Positions 40,517 through 50,869 of a stretch of 64,000 nucleotides of DNA are shown here, piece by piece. Origin of the DNA: Mycolicibacterium hassiacum DSM 44199 (GTDB lineage Bacteria > Actinomycetota > Actinomycetes > Mycobacteriales > Mycobacteriaceae). The stretch spans positions 4,650,001 through 4,714,000 of the forward strand of contig NZ_LR026975.1 in the NCBI RefSeq assembly GCF_900603025.1, in the 5' to 3' direction. Position numbers and translations under genes: made by a program. The stretch's first letter is position 1; every line of letters begins with the position of its first letter. Below the pieces are notes generated by a model. The model saw only the letters and a program-made list of their open reading frames with translations. It did no database searches and had not been told where the DNA came from.

Positions 40517-40547
40517 CCGGAAGATGTTGATGCCCAACATCTTCCGG
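40517..40547. terminator. Bidirectional terminator between dps and the ClC gene
   Basis: Perfect 13-bp stem CCGGAAGATGTTG (40517-40529) and CAACATCTTCCGG (40535-40547), loop ATGCC. It starts 13 bp after the dps stop and abuts the stop codon of the convergent gene, so it can end both transcripts. Confidence 0.85.
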
Positions 40548-41936
40548 TCAATTGGTGCGTTCGGCGGCGGCTGACTCCCGGTCCAGCCGTTGCGCCCGGT
40601 ACATGGTCGCGTCGGTGAGGTTGATCAACAGGTAGGAGACGCCCACCGCGACCAGCGCACACGGAACGACGGTGAACGAACCGGTCATCTCGGCGACCAT
40701 GATCATCACCGCCAGTGGGGCGTGCGCGACACCGCCGAAGCACGCCATCATCCCCACTACCACGAAAACGCCTGGGGTGTCAGGGATTCCGGGCAGGTGG
40801 AACACCTCGCCCAGCCGCCAGACCGCGGCGCCGACGAACGCGCCGATCACCACCCCGGGCCCGAAGATGCCGCCCGAACCGCCGGTGCCGATCGACAGCG
40901 ACGTCGCCACGATCTTGGCCAGCGGCAGGATCAGCACCATCCACAGCGGGATCTGCATCAGCGTGTCGGCGGCGGTCGCCTTATGGGCCCAGCCGTATCC
41001 GCTGGCCAGCACCGGTGGCAGCAGCAGCGCCAGCAGCCCGACCGCCAACCCGCCGAGCGCGGGTTTGATCACCTTGCCGCCGGGCAGCCGCTCGGTCAGC
41101 GCGACGGTGCCGTAGAAGATGCGGGCGTACAGGTACCCGAAAAGCGCTGCCACCGCGCCCAACACGACGAACCAGCCGAGCTCCAGCGGGTGCGAGAAAC
41201 GGTAGTCGTCGGCGACGTAGCCGAACAGCGGATCGAACCCCAGGATCGAGCCGAACACCCCGAACGCGACCGCGGAGGTGATGAAGCCCGGGATCAGCAC
41301 CTTGTACTCGAAATCGCGGCGGTAGAGGATCGACGCCGCCAGCACCGCCCCGCCGAGCGGCGCCCCGAAGATCGCGCCGATGCCCGAACCGATGCCCAGC
41401 GACACCAGGATGCGGCCGTCGTCGTCGGACAGGATGAGCCACTTGGTCAGCAGCGACCCGATGCCGGCCGAAATCTGCGCAGCCGGGCCCTCCCGGCCCG
41501 CCGACCCGCCCGCGCCGATGGTCAGCGCGCTGCTGATGGTCTTGACGACGATCGCGCGGGCCCGCACCGCCCGCGGGTTGGTGTGCACGGCCTCGATAGC
41601 CGCATCGGTGCCGTGCCCCTCGGCCTCCGGGGCGAACCTGGCCACCAGCCACGCCGACACCAGCGCCCCGGCGCAGACCACCAGCGGAATCGCCCACGGC
41701 CGGTCGAATCCGGCCGAGCCCGGGTCGCCGCCGTCACCGATCGGCTTGGGGATGTGGTATCCGCCCAGGTAGCCCAGCAGGAATCGGCCGGCGTAGTCCA
41801 GCGCCAGATAGAACGTCACCGCGTCCAGGCCCGCCACGACACCCATCACCGGGCCGAGGATCATCCACTTGCGCACATCGCCTGAGCTCCGGATGAAACC
41901 GCCGACCCCTGGGTCGGCTCCGCGGGTCTCCGGCAT
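40548..41936 (-). CDS. ClC-family chloride channel/transporter
   Basis: 462 residues with about a dozen hydrophobic helices. The chloride-selectivity motifs are present: GSAGREGPAAQI (GREGP) and GTGGSGGIFGPGVVIG (GxFxP). The third, GSGIGAIFGAPLGGAV, fits helix F/G. There is no C-terminal CBS domain, so it is a short form. A Cl-/H+ antiport or channel function cannot be told without the glutamate-gate residues being aligned; the Glu of GREGP is kept. It is convergent with dps. Confidence 0.93.
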   Translation of the reverse strand: MPETRGADPGVGGFIRSSGDVRKWMILGPVMGVVAGLDAVTFYLALDYAGRFLLGYLGGYHIPKPIGDGGDPGSAGFDRPWAIPLVVCAGALVSAWLVARFAPEAEGHGTDAAIEAVHTNPRAVRARAIVVKTISSALTIGAGGSAGREGPAAQISAGIGSLLTKWLILSDDDGRILVSLGIGSGIGAIFGAPLGGAVLAASILYRRDFEYKVLIPGFITSAVAFGVFGSILGFDPLFGYVADDYRFSHPLELGWFVVLGAVAALFGYLYARIFYGTVALTERLPGGKVIKPALGGLAVGLLALLLPPVLASGYGWAHKATAADTLMQIPLWMVLILPLAKIVATSLSIGTGGSGGIFGPGVVIGAFVGAAVWRLGEVFHLPGIPDTPGVFVVVGMMACFGGVAHAPLAVMIMVAEMTGSFTVVPCALVAVGVSYLLINLTDATMYRAQRLDRESAAAERTN

Positions 41937-41959
41937 GGTCTGCGATGCTATCGCGCAGT

Positions 41960-42763
41960 TCAGCGGTACGCAGTGAGTCGCGCGGTGATCGCGATTCTGC
42001 CGTCGGCGCCGATGGCGCGTGCCTCCGCGACTCCTGTGCTGCGCCCGGCATGCGAAGCTGTTGCCTCATAACGGGATTCGTCTCCGACGCGGAACTGGCG
42101 GACATAATTGACCCGCAGTGATCCGGTGCGCAGCGGTGGCCCGGCCCGGCCGGCGTTGACCGCGGCCGAGGCCACCAGCTCCAGCCCGATGGCCGACACC
42201 CCGCCGTGCACCACGCCGAGCAGGTTGTTCAGCACGGGGTCCGGCCGCTGCAGCAGCACCGCCGTCGCGCCGCCGGCCTCGGCGACCTCCACCCGCATCC
42301 GGTCGGCCAGGCTGCCCGGCGGTGGTGGGCCGGTGGGGCCGTCGGGGAAGTCCGCGAGATCGTCCGGCACGTCGATGAAGAAGGACCGCACGGTCGCGGC
42401 GGCCAGCGGGACGTCGCGATGGGTCAGTTCGCAGAGCGCCAGCCCGACCCGGCCCCGCTCGCCGAACGGCCGCGCGGTGGCGACCACCGGTTCGTCGGGG
42501 GCCGCGGCGACGACGTCGGTCGCATCGGGGCGTACCTCCAGCGACAACTCGCTGGACACCGTCCATTCGCCGTCGTGACGCCGGCGATGGTTGGCCAGCC
42601 CGCAGGTGTGGTCGACCAGCATGGCCAGCGGCGCGATCGTGGGTGCGCCGGTCAGCGGGTTGACCAGGCCGCCGACGGGAATCGAGGCGATGCACTCGTC
42701 GTCGGCTTCCCGGTGGGTGACCACCCCGAACCGGCCCAGCGGACTGTTCAGTGGATAAAACAT
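41960..42763 (-). CDS. Tandem hotdog-fold thioesterase-like protein
   Basis: 267 residues with two hotdog domains. The first has PTIAPLAMLVDHTCGLAN, and the second the PaaI-like VLNNLLGVVHGGVSAIGLELVAS with RTGSLRVNYVRQFRVGD. The family binds or hydrolyses acyl-CoA thioesters. ATG 42763 with GGAGG just upstream is chosen; an in-frame GTG lies ten codons earlier. It is separated by about 23 bp from the ClC gene in the same direction, so they may be co-transcribed. Confidence 0.8.
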   Translation of the reverse strand: MFYPLNSPLGRFGVVTHREADDECIASIPVGGLVNPLTGAPTIAPLAMLVDHTCGLANHRRRHDGEWTVSSELSLEVRPDATDVVAAAPDEPVVATARPFGERGRVGLALCELTHRDVPLAAATVRSFFIDVPDDLADFPDGPTGPPPPGSLADRMRVEVAEAGGATAVLLQRPDPVLNNLLGVVHGGVSAIGLELVASAAVNAGRAGPPLRTGSLRVNYVRQFRVGDESRYEATASHAGRSTGVAEARAIGADGRIAITARLTAYR

Positions 42764-43384
42764 CGACCTCCAGCCTGACGCACCGCGGTGCACCCATACC
42801 TCGTAGGGGTATCCGCCCCGGGCCGGACCGGGTGGGTCCGGCGCCCGGCAACGGTCCGTTACAAACGAAAACCGTTGCCGTACCGGTGGATACGCACTGG
42901 CGTGGGCGCCGGGCCGGCCGGATGCGGGCCGCGGCGACGAGCCGGACGCCGGCCCGGCTGTCCGAAGAACGATCTCTAAGAATCTGGCTAGGCTTTGCGC
43001 AAACCCGCCGCATCGGGTCCGGCCACGTCCAGCCGATCGATCTGTCTGGTCAGCAAATGCGGGCGACGTCGTGGTCCGAAGTGTGACGTTGCTCGCAGGA
43101 CCGGAGCCCGGTCGATCGTTACGCGAAAGTTACTTGCGGACAACAATTTCGGTGCTCAACGCCCGGTTCGGTGCGGTATCGGCAGCTCATGGAATGAATA
43201 TTTGGGTAGGCAAACCTAAGTTGGTATGTCAGGGGCTGTTTGACATATCGTTTTCACCACTTGCGGCGATTGGTTACGGGCCGGCGTTCGATGCTGCACA
43301 AAGGCACCACCCATAGCTGAACCGGCGGACATCGATGTCCGCTTGAGTCGAGCCTGGTAGACGTGCAGAAAAGGGTAGGTGGGA
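42764..43384. other. About 620-bp gene-free region upstream of gltB
   Basis: No convincing coding region; two short open frames lack family features or ribosome sites. The right half is AT-richer. It contains an IdeR-like box at 43201-43219 and TTGACA at 43240-43245. It serves as promoter region for gltB and for the leftward hotdog gene. Confidence 0.6.
43201..43219. promoter_or_regulatory. IdeR-like iron box upstream of gltB
   Basis: TTTGGGTAGGCAAACCTAA matches the mycobacterial iron box TTAGGTTAGGCTAACCTAA at 16 of 19 positions. It lies 166 bp upstream of the gltB start. It would link the iron-sulfur enzyme GltB to iron supply; this is a prediction. Confidence 0.5.
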
Positions 43385-46300
43385 ATGGCGCCCATTTCCG
43401 GGAGTGGCCCTAGCTCCTCCAGGACGCGGGGACTGTACAACCCTGCGTTCGAACACGACGCCTGCGGTGTCGCGATGGTGGCCGACATGTACGGCCGGCG
43501 CAGCCGCGACATCGTCGACAAGGCGATCACCGCGCTGCTGAACCTCGAGCACCGCGGGGCGCAGGGCGCCGAGCCGAACACCGGCGACGGGGCAGGCATC
43601 CTGATCCAGGTTCCCGACGAGTTCCTCCGCGAGGTCGTCGATTTCGACCTGCCCGAACCCGGCTCCTACGCCACCGGCATCGCGTTCCTGCCGCAGTCCT
43701 CGAAGGACGCGTCCCTGGCCTGTGAGGCGGTCGAGAAGATCGCCGAGGCCGAGGGCCTGCAGGTGCTGGGCTGGCGGGAGGTGCCGATCGACGACTCGAC
43801 GATCGGCGCGCTGGCACGCGACGCCATGCCGACCTTCCGGCAGCTGTTCCTCGGCGGCGCCTCCGCAATGGACCTCGAGCGCAAGGCCTACGTGGTGCGC
43901 AAGCGCGCCGAGCACGAGCTGGGCACCAAGGGCCCCGGTCAGGACGGTCCCGGCCGCGAGACCGTGTACTTCCCCAGCCTGTCCGGCAAGACCTTCGTCT
44001 ACAAGGGCATGCTGACCACCCCGCAGCTGCGGGCGTTCTACCTCGATCTGCAGGACGAGCGGGTCAAGAGCGCGCTGGGCATCGTGCACTCGCGGTTCTC
44101 CACCAACACCTTCCCGTCCTGGCCGCTGGCGCACCCGTTCCGGCGCATCGCACACAACGGTGAGATCAACACCGTCACCGGCAACGAGAACTGGATGCGG
44201 GCGCGGGAGTCGTTGATCCGCACCGACCTGTTCGGCGGTCAGGACCTGGAGAAGGTCTCGCCGATCTGCACCCCGGGCGCTTCCGACACCGCGCGCTTCG
44301 ACGAGGTGCTCGAACTGCTGCACCTCGGTGGGCGCAGCCTGCCGCACGCGGTGCTGATGATGATCCCCGAGGCGTGGGAGCGTCACGAGTCGATGGACCC
44401 CGCGCGGCGGGCGTTCTACCAGTACCACGCATCGCTGATGGAGCCGTGGGACGGCCCGGCGTCGATGACCTTCACCGACGGCACCGTGATCGGTGCGGTG
44501 TTGGACCGCAACGGTTTACGGCCGTCGCGCATCTGGGTCACCAAGGACGGCCTGGTGGTCATGGCCTCGGAGGCCGGCGTGCTGCCGCTCGACCCGTCCA
44601 CCGTGGTGCGCAAGATGCGGCTGCAGCCCGGCCGCATGTTCCTGGTCGACACCGCCCAGGGCCGCATCGTCGACGACGAGGAGATCAAGGCGCAGCTGGC
44701 GGCCGAGCACCCCTACCAGGAGTGGCTGGACCAGGGGCTGTTCCACCTCGACGAGCTGCCGCAGGGTGACTACGTGCGGATGCCGCACGAGCGAGTCGTG
44801 TTGCGGCAGTTGGTGTTCGGCTACACCAACGAGGAGCTCAACCTGCTCGTCGCGCCGATGGCGCAGACCGGTGCCGAGCCGATCGGCTCGATGGGCACCG
44901 ACACCCCGATCGCGGTGCTCTCGCAGCGCCCGCGCATGCTCTACGACTACTTCCAGCAGTTGTTCGCGCAGGTGACCAACCCGCCGTTGGACGCCATCCG
45001 TGAGGAGTGCGTGACCAGCCTGCAGGGCACCGTCGGGCCGGAGGGCGACCTGCTCAACCCGGGCCCGGACTCGTGCCGCCAGATCGTGCTGCCGCAGCCG
45101 ATCCTGCGCAACCACGAACTGGCCAAGCTGATCAACCTGGATCCCGATCAGGAGATCAACGGCCGCAAGCACGGCCTGCGCACCGCGGTCATCCGCTGCC
45201 TGTACCCGGTCAACCGGGGTGGCCAGGGCCTCAAGGAGGCGCTGGACAAGGTCCGCGCCAAGGTGTCGGAGGCCATCCGCGAGGGTGCCCGCATCATCGT
45301 GCTGTCCGACCGGGAGTCCAACGAGTCGATGGCGCCGATCCCGTCGCTGCTGGCGGTCTCGGCGGTGCACCATCACCTGGTCCGCGACCGCACCCGCACC
45401 CAGGTCGGCCTGGTCGTGGAGACCGGCGACGCCCGCGAGGTGCACCACATGGCGTGCCTGGTCGGCTTCGGCGCCGCCGCGATCAACCCGTACATGGCGT
45501 TCGAGTCGATCGAGGACATGATCGACCGCGGCATCATCACCGGCATCGACCGCGAGACCGCCAAGGCCAACTACGTCAAGGCCGCGGGCAAGGGCGTGCT
45601 CAAGGTGATGAGCAAGATGGGCATCTCCACGCTGGCGTCCTACACCGGTGCGCAGCTGTTCCAGGCCATTGGTATCAGCCAGCAGGTGCTCGACGAGTAC
45701 TTCACCGGTCTGACCTGCGCGGTGGGCGGTGTCGATCTCGACGACATCGCCAACGACGTCGCGGCCCGGCACCGGCTGGCCTACCTGGACCGGCCGTCGG
45801 AGTGGGCGCACCGCGAACTCCCGGTGGGCGGTGAGTACCAGTGGCGCCGCGAGGGCGAGTACCACCTGTTCAACCCGGAGACGGTGTTCAAGCTGCAGCA
45901 CTCGACGCGCACCGGGCAGTACGAGATCTTCAAGGAGTACACCAAGCTCGTCGACGATCAGAGCGAGCGGATGGCCTCGCTGCGCGGCCTGCTGCGGTTC
46001 AAGGAGGGGGTGCGCCCGCCGGTGCCGATCGAGGAGGTCGAACCGGCCAGCGAGATCGTCAAGCGGTTCTCCACCGGCGCGATGAGCTACGGCTCGATCT
46101 CCGCCGAGGCGCACGAGACCCTGGCGATCGCGATGAACCGCCTCGGCGCGCGGTCGAATTCGGGTGAGGGCGGCGAGAGCTACGACCGCTTCGAGCGCGA
46201 CCCCAACGGTGACTGGCGGCGCAGTGCGATCAAGCAGGTCGCCTCCGGACGGTTCGGAGTGACCAGCCACTACCTGACCAACTGCACCGACATCCAGATC

Positions 46301-47992
46301 AAGATGGCGCAGGGCGCCAAGCCCGGTGAGGGCGGTCAGCTGCCCGGCAAGAAGGTATACCCGTGGGTGGCCGAGGTGCGGCACTCCACGCCGGGCGTGG
46401 GCCTGATCTCCCCGCCGCCGCACCACGACATCTACTCGATCGAGGACCTCGCCCAGCTCATCTACGACCTGAAGAACGCCAACCCGCAGGCGCGCATCCA
46501 CGTCAAGCTGGTGAGCGAGAACGGGGTCGGCACGGTCGCGGCCGGCGTCTCCAAAGCGCACGCCGACGTGGTGCTCATCTCCGGGCACGACGGCGGTACC
46601 GGCGCCTCGCCGCTGACCAGCCTCAAGCACGCGGGTGCTCCCTGGGAGCTCGGCCTGGCCGAGACCCAGCAGACGTTGCTGCTCAACGGTCTTCGTGACC
46701 GGATCGTGGTGCAGGTCGACGGCCAGCTCAAGACCGGCCGGGACGTGGTGATCGCCGCGCTGCTGGGGGCCGAGGAGTTCGGTTTCGCCACCGCACCGCT
46801 GGTGGTGTCGGGCTGCGTGATGATGCGCGTCTGCCACCTCGACACCTGCCCGGTCGGCGTGGCCACCCAGAACCCGGAGCTGCGCAAGCGGTTCACCGGC
46901 AAGCCCGAGTTCGTCGAGAACTTCTTCATGTTCATCGCCGAAGAGGTCCGCGAACTGATGGCCGAGCTCGGCTTCCGCACCTTCAACGAGATGGTCGGCC
47001 AGGTCGGGGTGCTCGACACCACCCGGGCCGCCGAGTACTGGAAGGCGCACAAGCTGGACCTGACGCCGATCCTGCACGAGCCGGAGTCGGCGTTCATGAA
47101 CCAGGACCGCTACTGCAGCTCCAAGCAGGACCACGGCCTGGACAAGGCGCTGGACCAACAGTTGATCGCGATGTGCCGGGAGGCCATCGACCACGGCACC
47201 CCGGTGCGGTTCTCGACCAAGATCAGCAACGTCAACCGCACCGTCGGCACCATGCTGGGTCACGAGGTCACCAAGGCCTACGGCGCCCAGGGGCTGCCCG
47301 ACGGCACCATCGACATCACCTTCGACGGTTCGGCCGGCAACAGCTTCGGTGCGTTCGTGCCGCGCGGCATCACGCTGCGGGTGTACGGCGACGCCAACGA
47401 CTATGTCGGCAAGGGCCTGTCCGGTGGCCGAATCGTCGTGCGGCCCTCCGACGACGCGCCGGACGACTTCGTCGCCGAGGACAACATCATCGCCGGCAAC
47501 GTGATCCTGTTCGGCGCCACCAGCGGTGAGATGTTCATCCGCGGTCAGGTCGGCGAACGGTTCGCGGTGCGCAACTCCGGCGCCCACGCCGTGGTGGAGG
47601 GCGTCGGTGACCACGGCTGCGAGTACATGACCGGCGGCCGGGTGGTGATCCTGGGGCCGACCGGCCGCAACTTCGCGGCGGGCATGTCCGGCGGGATCGC
47701 CTACGTCTACGACCCGCAGGATGCGCTGCCGCGCAACCTCAACGGTGAGATGGTCGAACTCGAGGGCCTCGACGACGAGGATCGCGAGTTCCTCCGCGGC
47801 TTCATTCAGGCGCATGTCGATGCCACGGATTCCGCTGTCGGACAGCGGATCCTCGACGACTGGGATAACAAAGTGCAGCACTTCACCAAGGTGATGCCCC
47901 GCGACTACAAGCGGGTGCTCGAGGCGATAGCCGAGGCGGAGCGCACCGGCGCTGACGTCAACGAAGCGATCATGGCGGCCGCCAGTGGCTGA
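43385..47992 (+). CDS. gltB: Glutamate synthase large subunit
   Basis: 1535 residues. Transfers the amide of glutamine to 2-oxoglutarate with GltD. The N-terminal Ntn amidotransferase domain has its catalytic Cys27 (HDACGVAM) exposed after removal of a short propeptide. The central and FMN-binding domains follow ([27 protein letters not shown]). The 3Fe-4S cluster Cys are in [16 protein letters not shown] (from Cys1144). The C-terminal GXGXG beta-helix has many Gly repeats. ATG 43385 is preferred to the GTG two codons upstream. The stop overlaps gltD by 8 bp. Confidence 0.97.
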   Translation: MAPISGSGPSSSRTRGLYNPAFEHDACGVAMVADMYGRRSRDIVDKAITALLNLEHRGAQGAEPNTGDGAGILIQVPDEFLREVVDFDLPEPGSYATGIAFLPQSSKDASLACEAVEKIAEAEGLQVLGWREVPIDDSTIGALARDAMPTFRQLFLGGASAMDLERKAYVVRKRAEHELGTKGPGQDGPGRETVYFPSLSGKTFVYKGMLTTPQLRAFYLDLQDERVKSALGIVHSRFSTNTFPSWPLAHPFRRIAHNGEINTVTGNENWMRARESLIRTDLFGGQDLEKVSPICTPGASDTARFDEVLELLHLGGRSLPHAVLMMIPEAWERHESMDPARRAFYQYHASLMEPWDGPASMTFTDGTVIGAVLDRNGLRPSRIWVTKDGLVVMASEAGVLPLDPSTVVRKMRLQPGRMFLVDTAQGRIVDDEEIKAQLAAEHPYQEWLDQGLFHLDELPQGDYVRMPHERVVLRQLVFGYTNEELNLLVAPMAQTGAEPIGSMGTDTPIAVLSQRPRMLYDYFQQLFAQVTNPPLDAIREECVTSLQGTVGPEGDLLNPGPDSCRQIVLPQPILRNHELAKLINLDPDQEINGRKHGLRTAVIRCLYPVNRGGQGLKEALDKVRAKVSEAIREGARIIVLSDRESNESMAPIPSLLAVSAVHHHLVRDRTRTQVGLVVETGDAREVHHMACLVGFGAAAINPYMAFESIEDMIDRGIITGIDRETAKANYVKAAGKGVLKVMSKMGISTLASYTGAQLFQAIGISQQVLDEYFTGLTCAVGGVDLDDIANDVAARHRLAYLDRPSEWAHRELPVGGEYQWRREGEYHLFNPETVFKLQHSTRTGQYEIFKEYTKLVDDQSERMASLRGLLRFKEGVRPPVPIEEVEPASEIVKRFSTGAMSYGSISAEAHETLAIAMNRLGARSNSGEGGESYDRFERDPNGDWRRSAIKQVASGRFGVTSHYLTNCTDIQIKMAQGAKPGEGGQLPGKKVYPWVAEVRHSTPGVGLISPPPHHDIYSIEDLAQLIYDLKNANPQARIHVKLVSENGVGTVAAGVSKAHADVVLISGHDGGTGASPLTSLKHAGAPWELGLAETQQTLLLNGLRDRIVVQVDGQLKTGRDVVIAALLGAEEFGFATAPLVVSGCVMMRVCHLDTCPVGVATQNPELRKRFTGKPEFVENFFMFIAEEVRELMAELGFRTFNEMVGQVGVLDTTRAAEYWKAHKLDLTPILHEPESAFMNQDRYCSSKQDHGLDKALDQQLIAMCREAIDHGTPVRFSTKISNVNRTVGTMLGHEVTKAYGAQGLPDGTIDITFDGSAGNSFGAFVPRGITLRVYGDANDYVGKGLSGGRIVVRPSDDAPDDFVAEDNIIAGNVILFGATSGEMFIRGQVGERFAVRNSGAHAVVEGVGDHGCEYMTGGRVVILGPTGRNFAAGMSGGIAYVYDPQDALPRNLNGEMVELEGLDDEDREFLRGFIQAHVDATDSAVGQRILDDWDNKVQHFTKVMPRDYKRVLEAIAEAERTGADVNEAIMAAASG

Positions 47993-49451
47993 TCCGCGCG
48001 GCTTTTTGAAGTACACCCAGCGCGAACTGCCGGCTCGCCGTCCGGTGCCGGTGCGGATCCGCGACTGGAAAGAGGTGTACGAGGAGTTCTCCCTCGACAC
48101 CCTGCAGAAGCAGGCCACCCGGTGCATGGACTGCGGTATTCCGTTCTGCCACAACGGGTGCCCGCTGGGGAACCTCATCCCGGAGTGGAACGACCTGGTG
48201 CGCACCGGGCGGTGGCGCGACGCCATCGAGCGGCTGCACGCGACCAACAACTTCCCGGAGTTCACCGGGCGGCTGTGCCCCGCGCCGTGCGAGGGATCCT
48301 GCGTGCTCGGCATCAACCAGGATCCGGTGACCATCAAGCAGATCGAGGTCGAGATCATCGACAAGGCCTTCGACGAGGGCTGGGTCACCCCGGTGCTGCC
48401 GTCGGCCAAAACCGGCAAGCGGGTCGCGGTGGTGGGCTCCGGACCGGCCGGGCTGGCCGCCGCCCAGCAGCTGACTCGGGCCGGCCACGAGGTGACGGTC
48501 TTCGAGCGCGCCGACCGCATCGGCGGGCTGCTGCGCTACGGCATCCCGGAATTCAAGATGGAGAAGCGCCACATCGACCGGCGCCTGGCCCAGATGGAGG
48601 CCGAGGGCACGGTGTTCCGGCCCGGCGTCAACGTCGGCGTGGACATCACCGCTCAGCAGCTGCGCCAGCAGTTCGACGCGGTGGTGCTGGCCGGCGGCGC
48701 GACCGCCTGGCGCGATCTGCCGATCCCGGGCCGCGACCTCGACGGCATCCATCAGGCCATGGAGTACCTGCCGCTGGCCAACCGGGTGCAACTCGGCGAC
48801 CCGATCACCGATGAGGACGGCCAGCCGCCGATCACCGCGAAGGGCAAGCGGGTGGTCATCGTCGGCGGCGGCGACACCGGTGCCGACTGCCTGGGCACGG
48901 CGCACCGCCAGGGCGCGATCAGCGTGCACCAGTTCGAGATCATGCCGCGCCCGCCGGAGACCCGGGCGCCGTCCACCCCGTGGCCGACCTACCCGCTGAT
49001 GTTCCGGGTCTCCTCGGCGCACGAGGAGGGTGGCGAGCGGGTCTACTCGGTCAACACCGAGGAGTTCATCGGCCGCGACGGCAAGGTCGTCGGCCTGCGC
49101 GCCCACGAGGTGCGGATGGTCGACGGCAGGTTCGAGAAGGTCGAGGGCACCGACTTCGAGCTGCCCGCCGACCTCGTGCTGCTGGCGATGGGCTTCGTCG
49201 GCCCGGAGCGCCAAGGCCTGCTGACCGATCTCGGGGTGGAGTTCACCGACCGCGGAAACGTCGCGCGCGACGACAACTTCCAGACCTCGGTGCCGGGGGT
49301 GTTCGTCGCCGGTGACATGGGCCGCGGCCAGTCGCTGATCGTGTGGGCGATCGCCGAGGGCCGGGCGGCCGCGGCCAGCGTGGACCGCTACCTGATGGGG
49401 CGCACCGCGCTGCCCGCGCCGGTCAAGCCCACGTCGATGCCCCAGCGCTGA
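47985..49451 (+). CDS. gltD: Glutamate synthase small subunit
   Basis: 488 residues. Passes electrons from NAD(P)H via FAD and two iron-sulfur clusters to GltB. The N-terminal Cys cluster is [17 protein letters not shown] (from Cys47), with a second set at CPAPCEGSC. The FAD motif is [17 protein letters not shown] and the NAD(P)H motif [15 protein letters not shown]; the C-terminal FAD block is [14 protein letters not shown]. The GTG start overlaps gltB. The 3' end lies in a 14-bp tandem repeat. Confidence 0.97.
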   Translation: MADPRGFLKYTQRELPARRPVPVRIRDWKEVYEEFSLDTLQKQATRCMDCGIPFCHNGCPLGNLIPEWNDLVRTGRWRDAIERLHATNNFPEFTGRLCPAPCEGSCVLGINQDPVTIKQIEVEIIDKAFDEGWVTPVLPSAKTGKRVAVVGSGPAGLAAAQQLTRAGHEVTVFERADRIGGLLRYGIPEFKMEKRHIDRRLAQMEAEGTVFRPGVNVGVDITAQQLRQQFDAVVLAGGATAWRDLPIPGRDLDGIHQAMEYLPLANRVQLGDPITDEDGQPPITAKGKRVVIVGGGDTGADCLGTAHRQGAISVHQFEIMPRPPETRAPSTPWPTYPLMFRVSSAHEEGGERVYSVNTEEFIGRDGKVVGLRAHEVRMVDGRFEKVEGTDFELPADLVLLAMGFVGPERQGLLTDLGVEFTDRGNVARDDNFQTSVPGVFVAGDMGRGQSLIVWAIAEGRAAAASVDRYLMGRTALPAPVKPTSMPQR

Positions 49452-49496
49452 CGACCCAGCGCTGACGACCCAGCCGTGACGACCCAGCGCTGACGT
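49441..49496 (+). repeat. Four 14-bp tandem repeats spanning the gltD stop codon
   Basis: Units CCCAGCGCTGACGA at 49441-49454 and 49455-49468, a diverged third (CCCAGCCGTGACGA, 49469-49482) and a fourth ending in T (49483-49496). The gltD stop TGA lies inside the first unit, so the duplications do not alter the protein. Confidence 0.85.
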
Positions 49497-49591
49497 GGCC
49501 GGGCGGGGCCCGGTCGGAAGGACGAACCGGGCATCCGCCGGCCGCGCGCGGTGATCCGGACAGCGGGTGTGTCGGCACCCGAGTTCGTTAG

Positions 49592-49643
49592 TCACACCAG
49601 TCACACCAAAAAATCAGATTATTTCTCGGCGTGCCTGGTGTGA
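49592..49643. promoter_or_regulatory. Repeated and inverted octamer upstream of the 47-aa gene
   Basis: TCACACCA occurs at 49592-49599 and 49601-49608, and its reverse complement TGGTGTGA at 49636-49643. An AT-rich stretch (AAAAAATCAGATTATTTC) lies between. It could be an operator set or a hairpin of a leader RNA. Confidence 0.45.
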
Positions 49644-49735
49644 TTTGCCACACGGTGGGTGTGTAATGGCTGCACCAGGATCGTCGCGCCGCGTGAGCGG
49701 CGATCCGCCACCGGTAGCGACACAGGAGTTGTACC

Positions 49736-49879
49736 GTGTACCGACACTCGCTCTCCCGTTCACGGTTCGGTCGAATCGCCTGGTCACTGTTGCGTCACCC
49801 GATCAAGAGCCGCGAGTTCCCGGCCAAGGCGGAACGGCTGGTCACGCCCGACGAACTGGCCCGCTACGGGATCTGCTGA
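49736..49879 (+). CDS. 47-residue basic small protein
   Basis: GTG 49736 to TGA 49879 encodes 47 residues, including GRIAWSLLRHPIKSREFPAK and LVTPDELARYGIC. A consensus AGGAG lies seven bases upstream of the GTG. The amphipathic, basic N-terminal half could contact membrane or nucleic acid. It is downstream of gltD in the same direction but 285 bp away, with its own likely promoter. No family recognised; good ribosome site and codon usage support a real gene. Confidence 0.6.
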   Translation: MYRHSLSRSRFGRIAWSLLRHPIKSREFPAKAERLVTPDELARYGIC

Positions 49880-49948
49880 CGCGCCCGGACACGCCGCCGG
49901 GGTGCCGGGGCGCGGTTTGCCGGCCGCCGACCGCTGCGGCCCTGACCG

Positions 49949-50803
49949 TCAGGCGGTCAACAACCCGGACCGGGTGATGGCATCGGCCAGCGGTTCCAGC
50001 ACCGCCGGGTCGTGCGGCGGCGGCAGGTAGACGATCGCCAGTTGCAGACCCTGCTCGCCGAGTGCGGCCGCCTCCTCGATGACCTTGTCGTAGTTGCGGT
50101 CCGCGTCGAGCCGGACATGCGCCGACAACAGGATCTCGGACGGGTCGCGGCCGATGTCGGCACAGTGCGCGGCCAGCACGTCGCGTTTGCGCGCGAACTC
50201 CTCGGGGGTGCCGCCGACGAAGTTCCAGTGCTGGGCATACCGCGCGGTGATCCGCAGGGTGCGCTTCTCCCCGCTGCCGCCGATGCAGATCGGCGGGTGC
50301 GGCCGTTGCGGTCCCTTGGGTTCGTTTCGGGCGTCCTTGAGTTGATAGAACCGCCCGTTGAAGGTGGTCGTCTCCTGGCTGAGCAGGCCGATCAGCACCT
50401 GGCAGGCCTCCTCGAAACGGTCGAGCCGGTCCTTGATCGAGCCGAGTTCGATGCCGTAGGCGCCGGATTCCTCCTCGTTCCAGCCGGCGCCGATGCCCAG
50501 TTCGAGCCGACCGTCGGAGATGATGTCGAGGGCCGACGCCATGTTCGCCAGCACCGCCGGGTGCCGGTAATGAATCCCGGTGACCAGCACGCCGACTCGC
50601 AGCCGGGTGGTTGCCTGGGCCAGCGCGGTGGTGGTGACCCAGCCCTCCAGACACGGTCCGGTCGAGTCGGAGAAGATCGGGTAGAAGTGGTCGAAGGTCC
50701 AGCCGGATTCGAAGACGTCGATCTCGTCGGCGGCCCGCCAGACGGCGAGCATGTCGGCCCAGGTGGTGTGCTGCGGAGCGGTCTTGAACGCGAATCTCAC
50801 CAT
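49949..50803 (-). CDS. LLM class F420-dependent oxidoreductase
   Basis: 284 residues of the luciferase-like monooxygenase superfamily. Family blocks: ESGWTFDHFYPIFSDS, RLRVGVLVTGIHYRHPAVLA, ISDGRLELGIGAGWNEEE, PPICIGGSGEKRTLRI and the C-terminal ARYAQHWNFVGGTPEEF. In mycobacteria such enzymes usually use coenzyme F420; the substrate is unknown. ATG 50803 is chosen over an upstream in-frame start. It is convergent with the 47-residue gene. Confidence 0.9.
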   Translation of the reverse strand: MVRFAFKTAPQHTTWADMLAVWRAADEIDVFESGWTFDHFYPIFSDSTGPCLEGWVTTTALAQATTRLRVGVLVTGIHYRHPAVLANMASALDIISDGRLELGIGAGWNEEESGAYGIELGSIKDRLDRFEEACQVLIGLLSQETTTFNGRFYQLKDARNEPKGPQRPHPPICIGGSGEKRTLRITARYAQHWNFVGGTPEEFARKRDVLAAHCADIGRDPSEILLSAHVRLDADRNYDKVIEEAAALGEQGLQLAIVYLPPPHDPAVLEPLADAITRSGLLTA

Positions 50804-50869
50804 GCCGAGGGTAACCCTGTTGTGGCGATCAGGCACATTGGGCGCGTTGGTCTTTCGGTTACGCGCGCG

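Noticed and set aside
42995..43316. Short plus-strand open frames before gltB (42995-43219 and 43071-43316)
   Set aside because: No ribosome sites, atypical composition, and they overlap the putative iron box and promoter.
44516..48520. 1334-codon minus-strand open frame opposite gltB/gltD
   Set aside because: Low-complexity shadow of the glutamate synthase genes.
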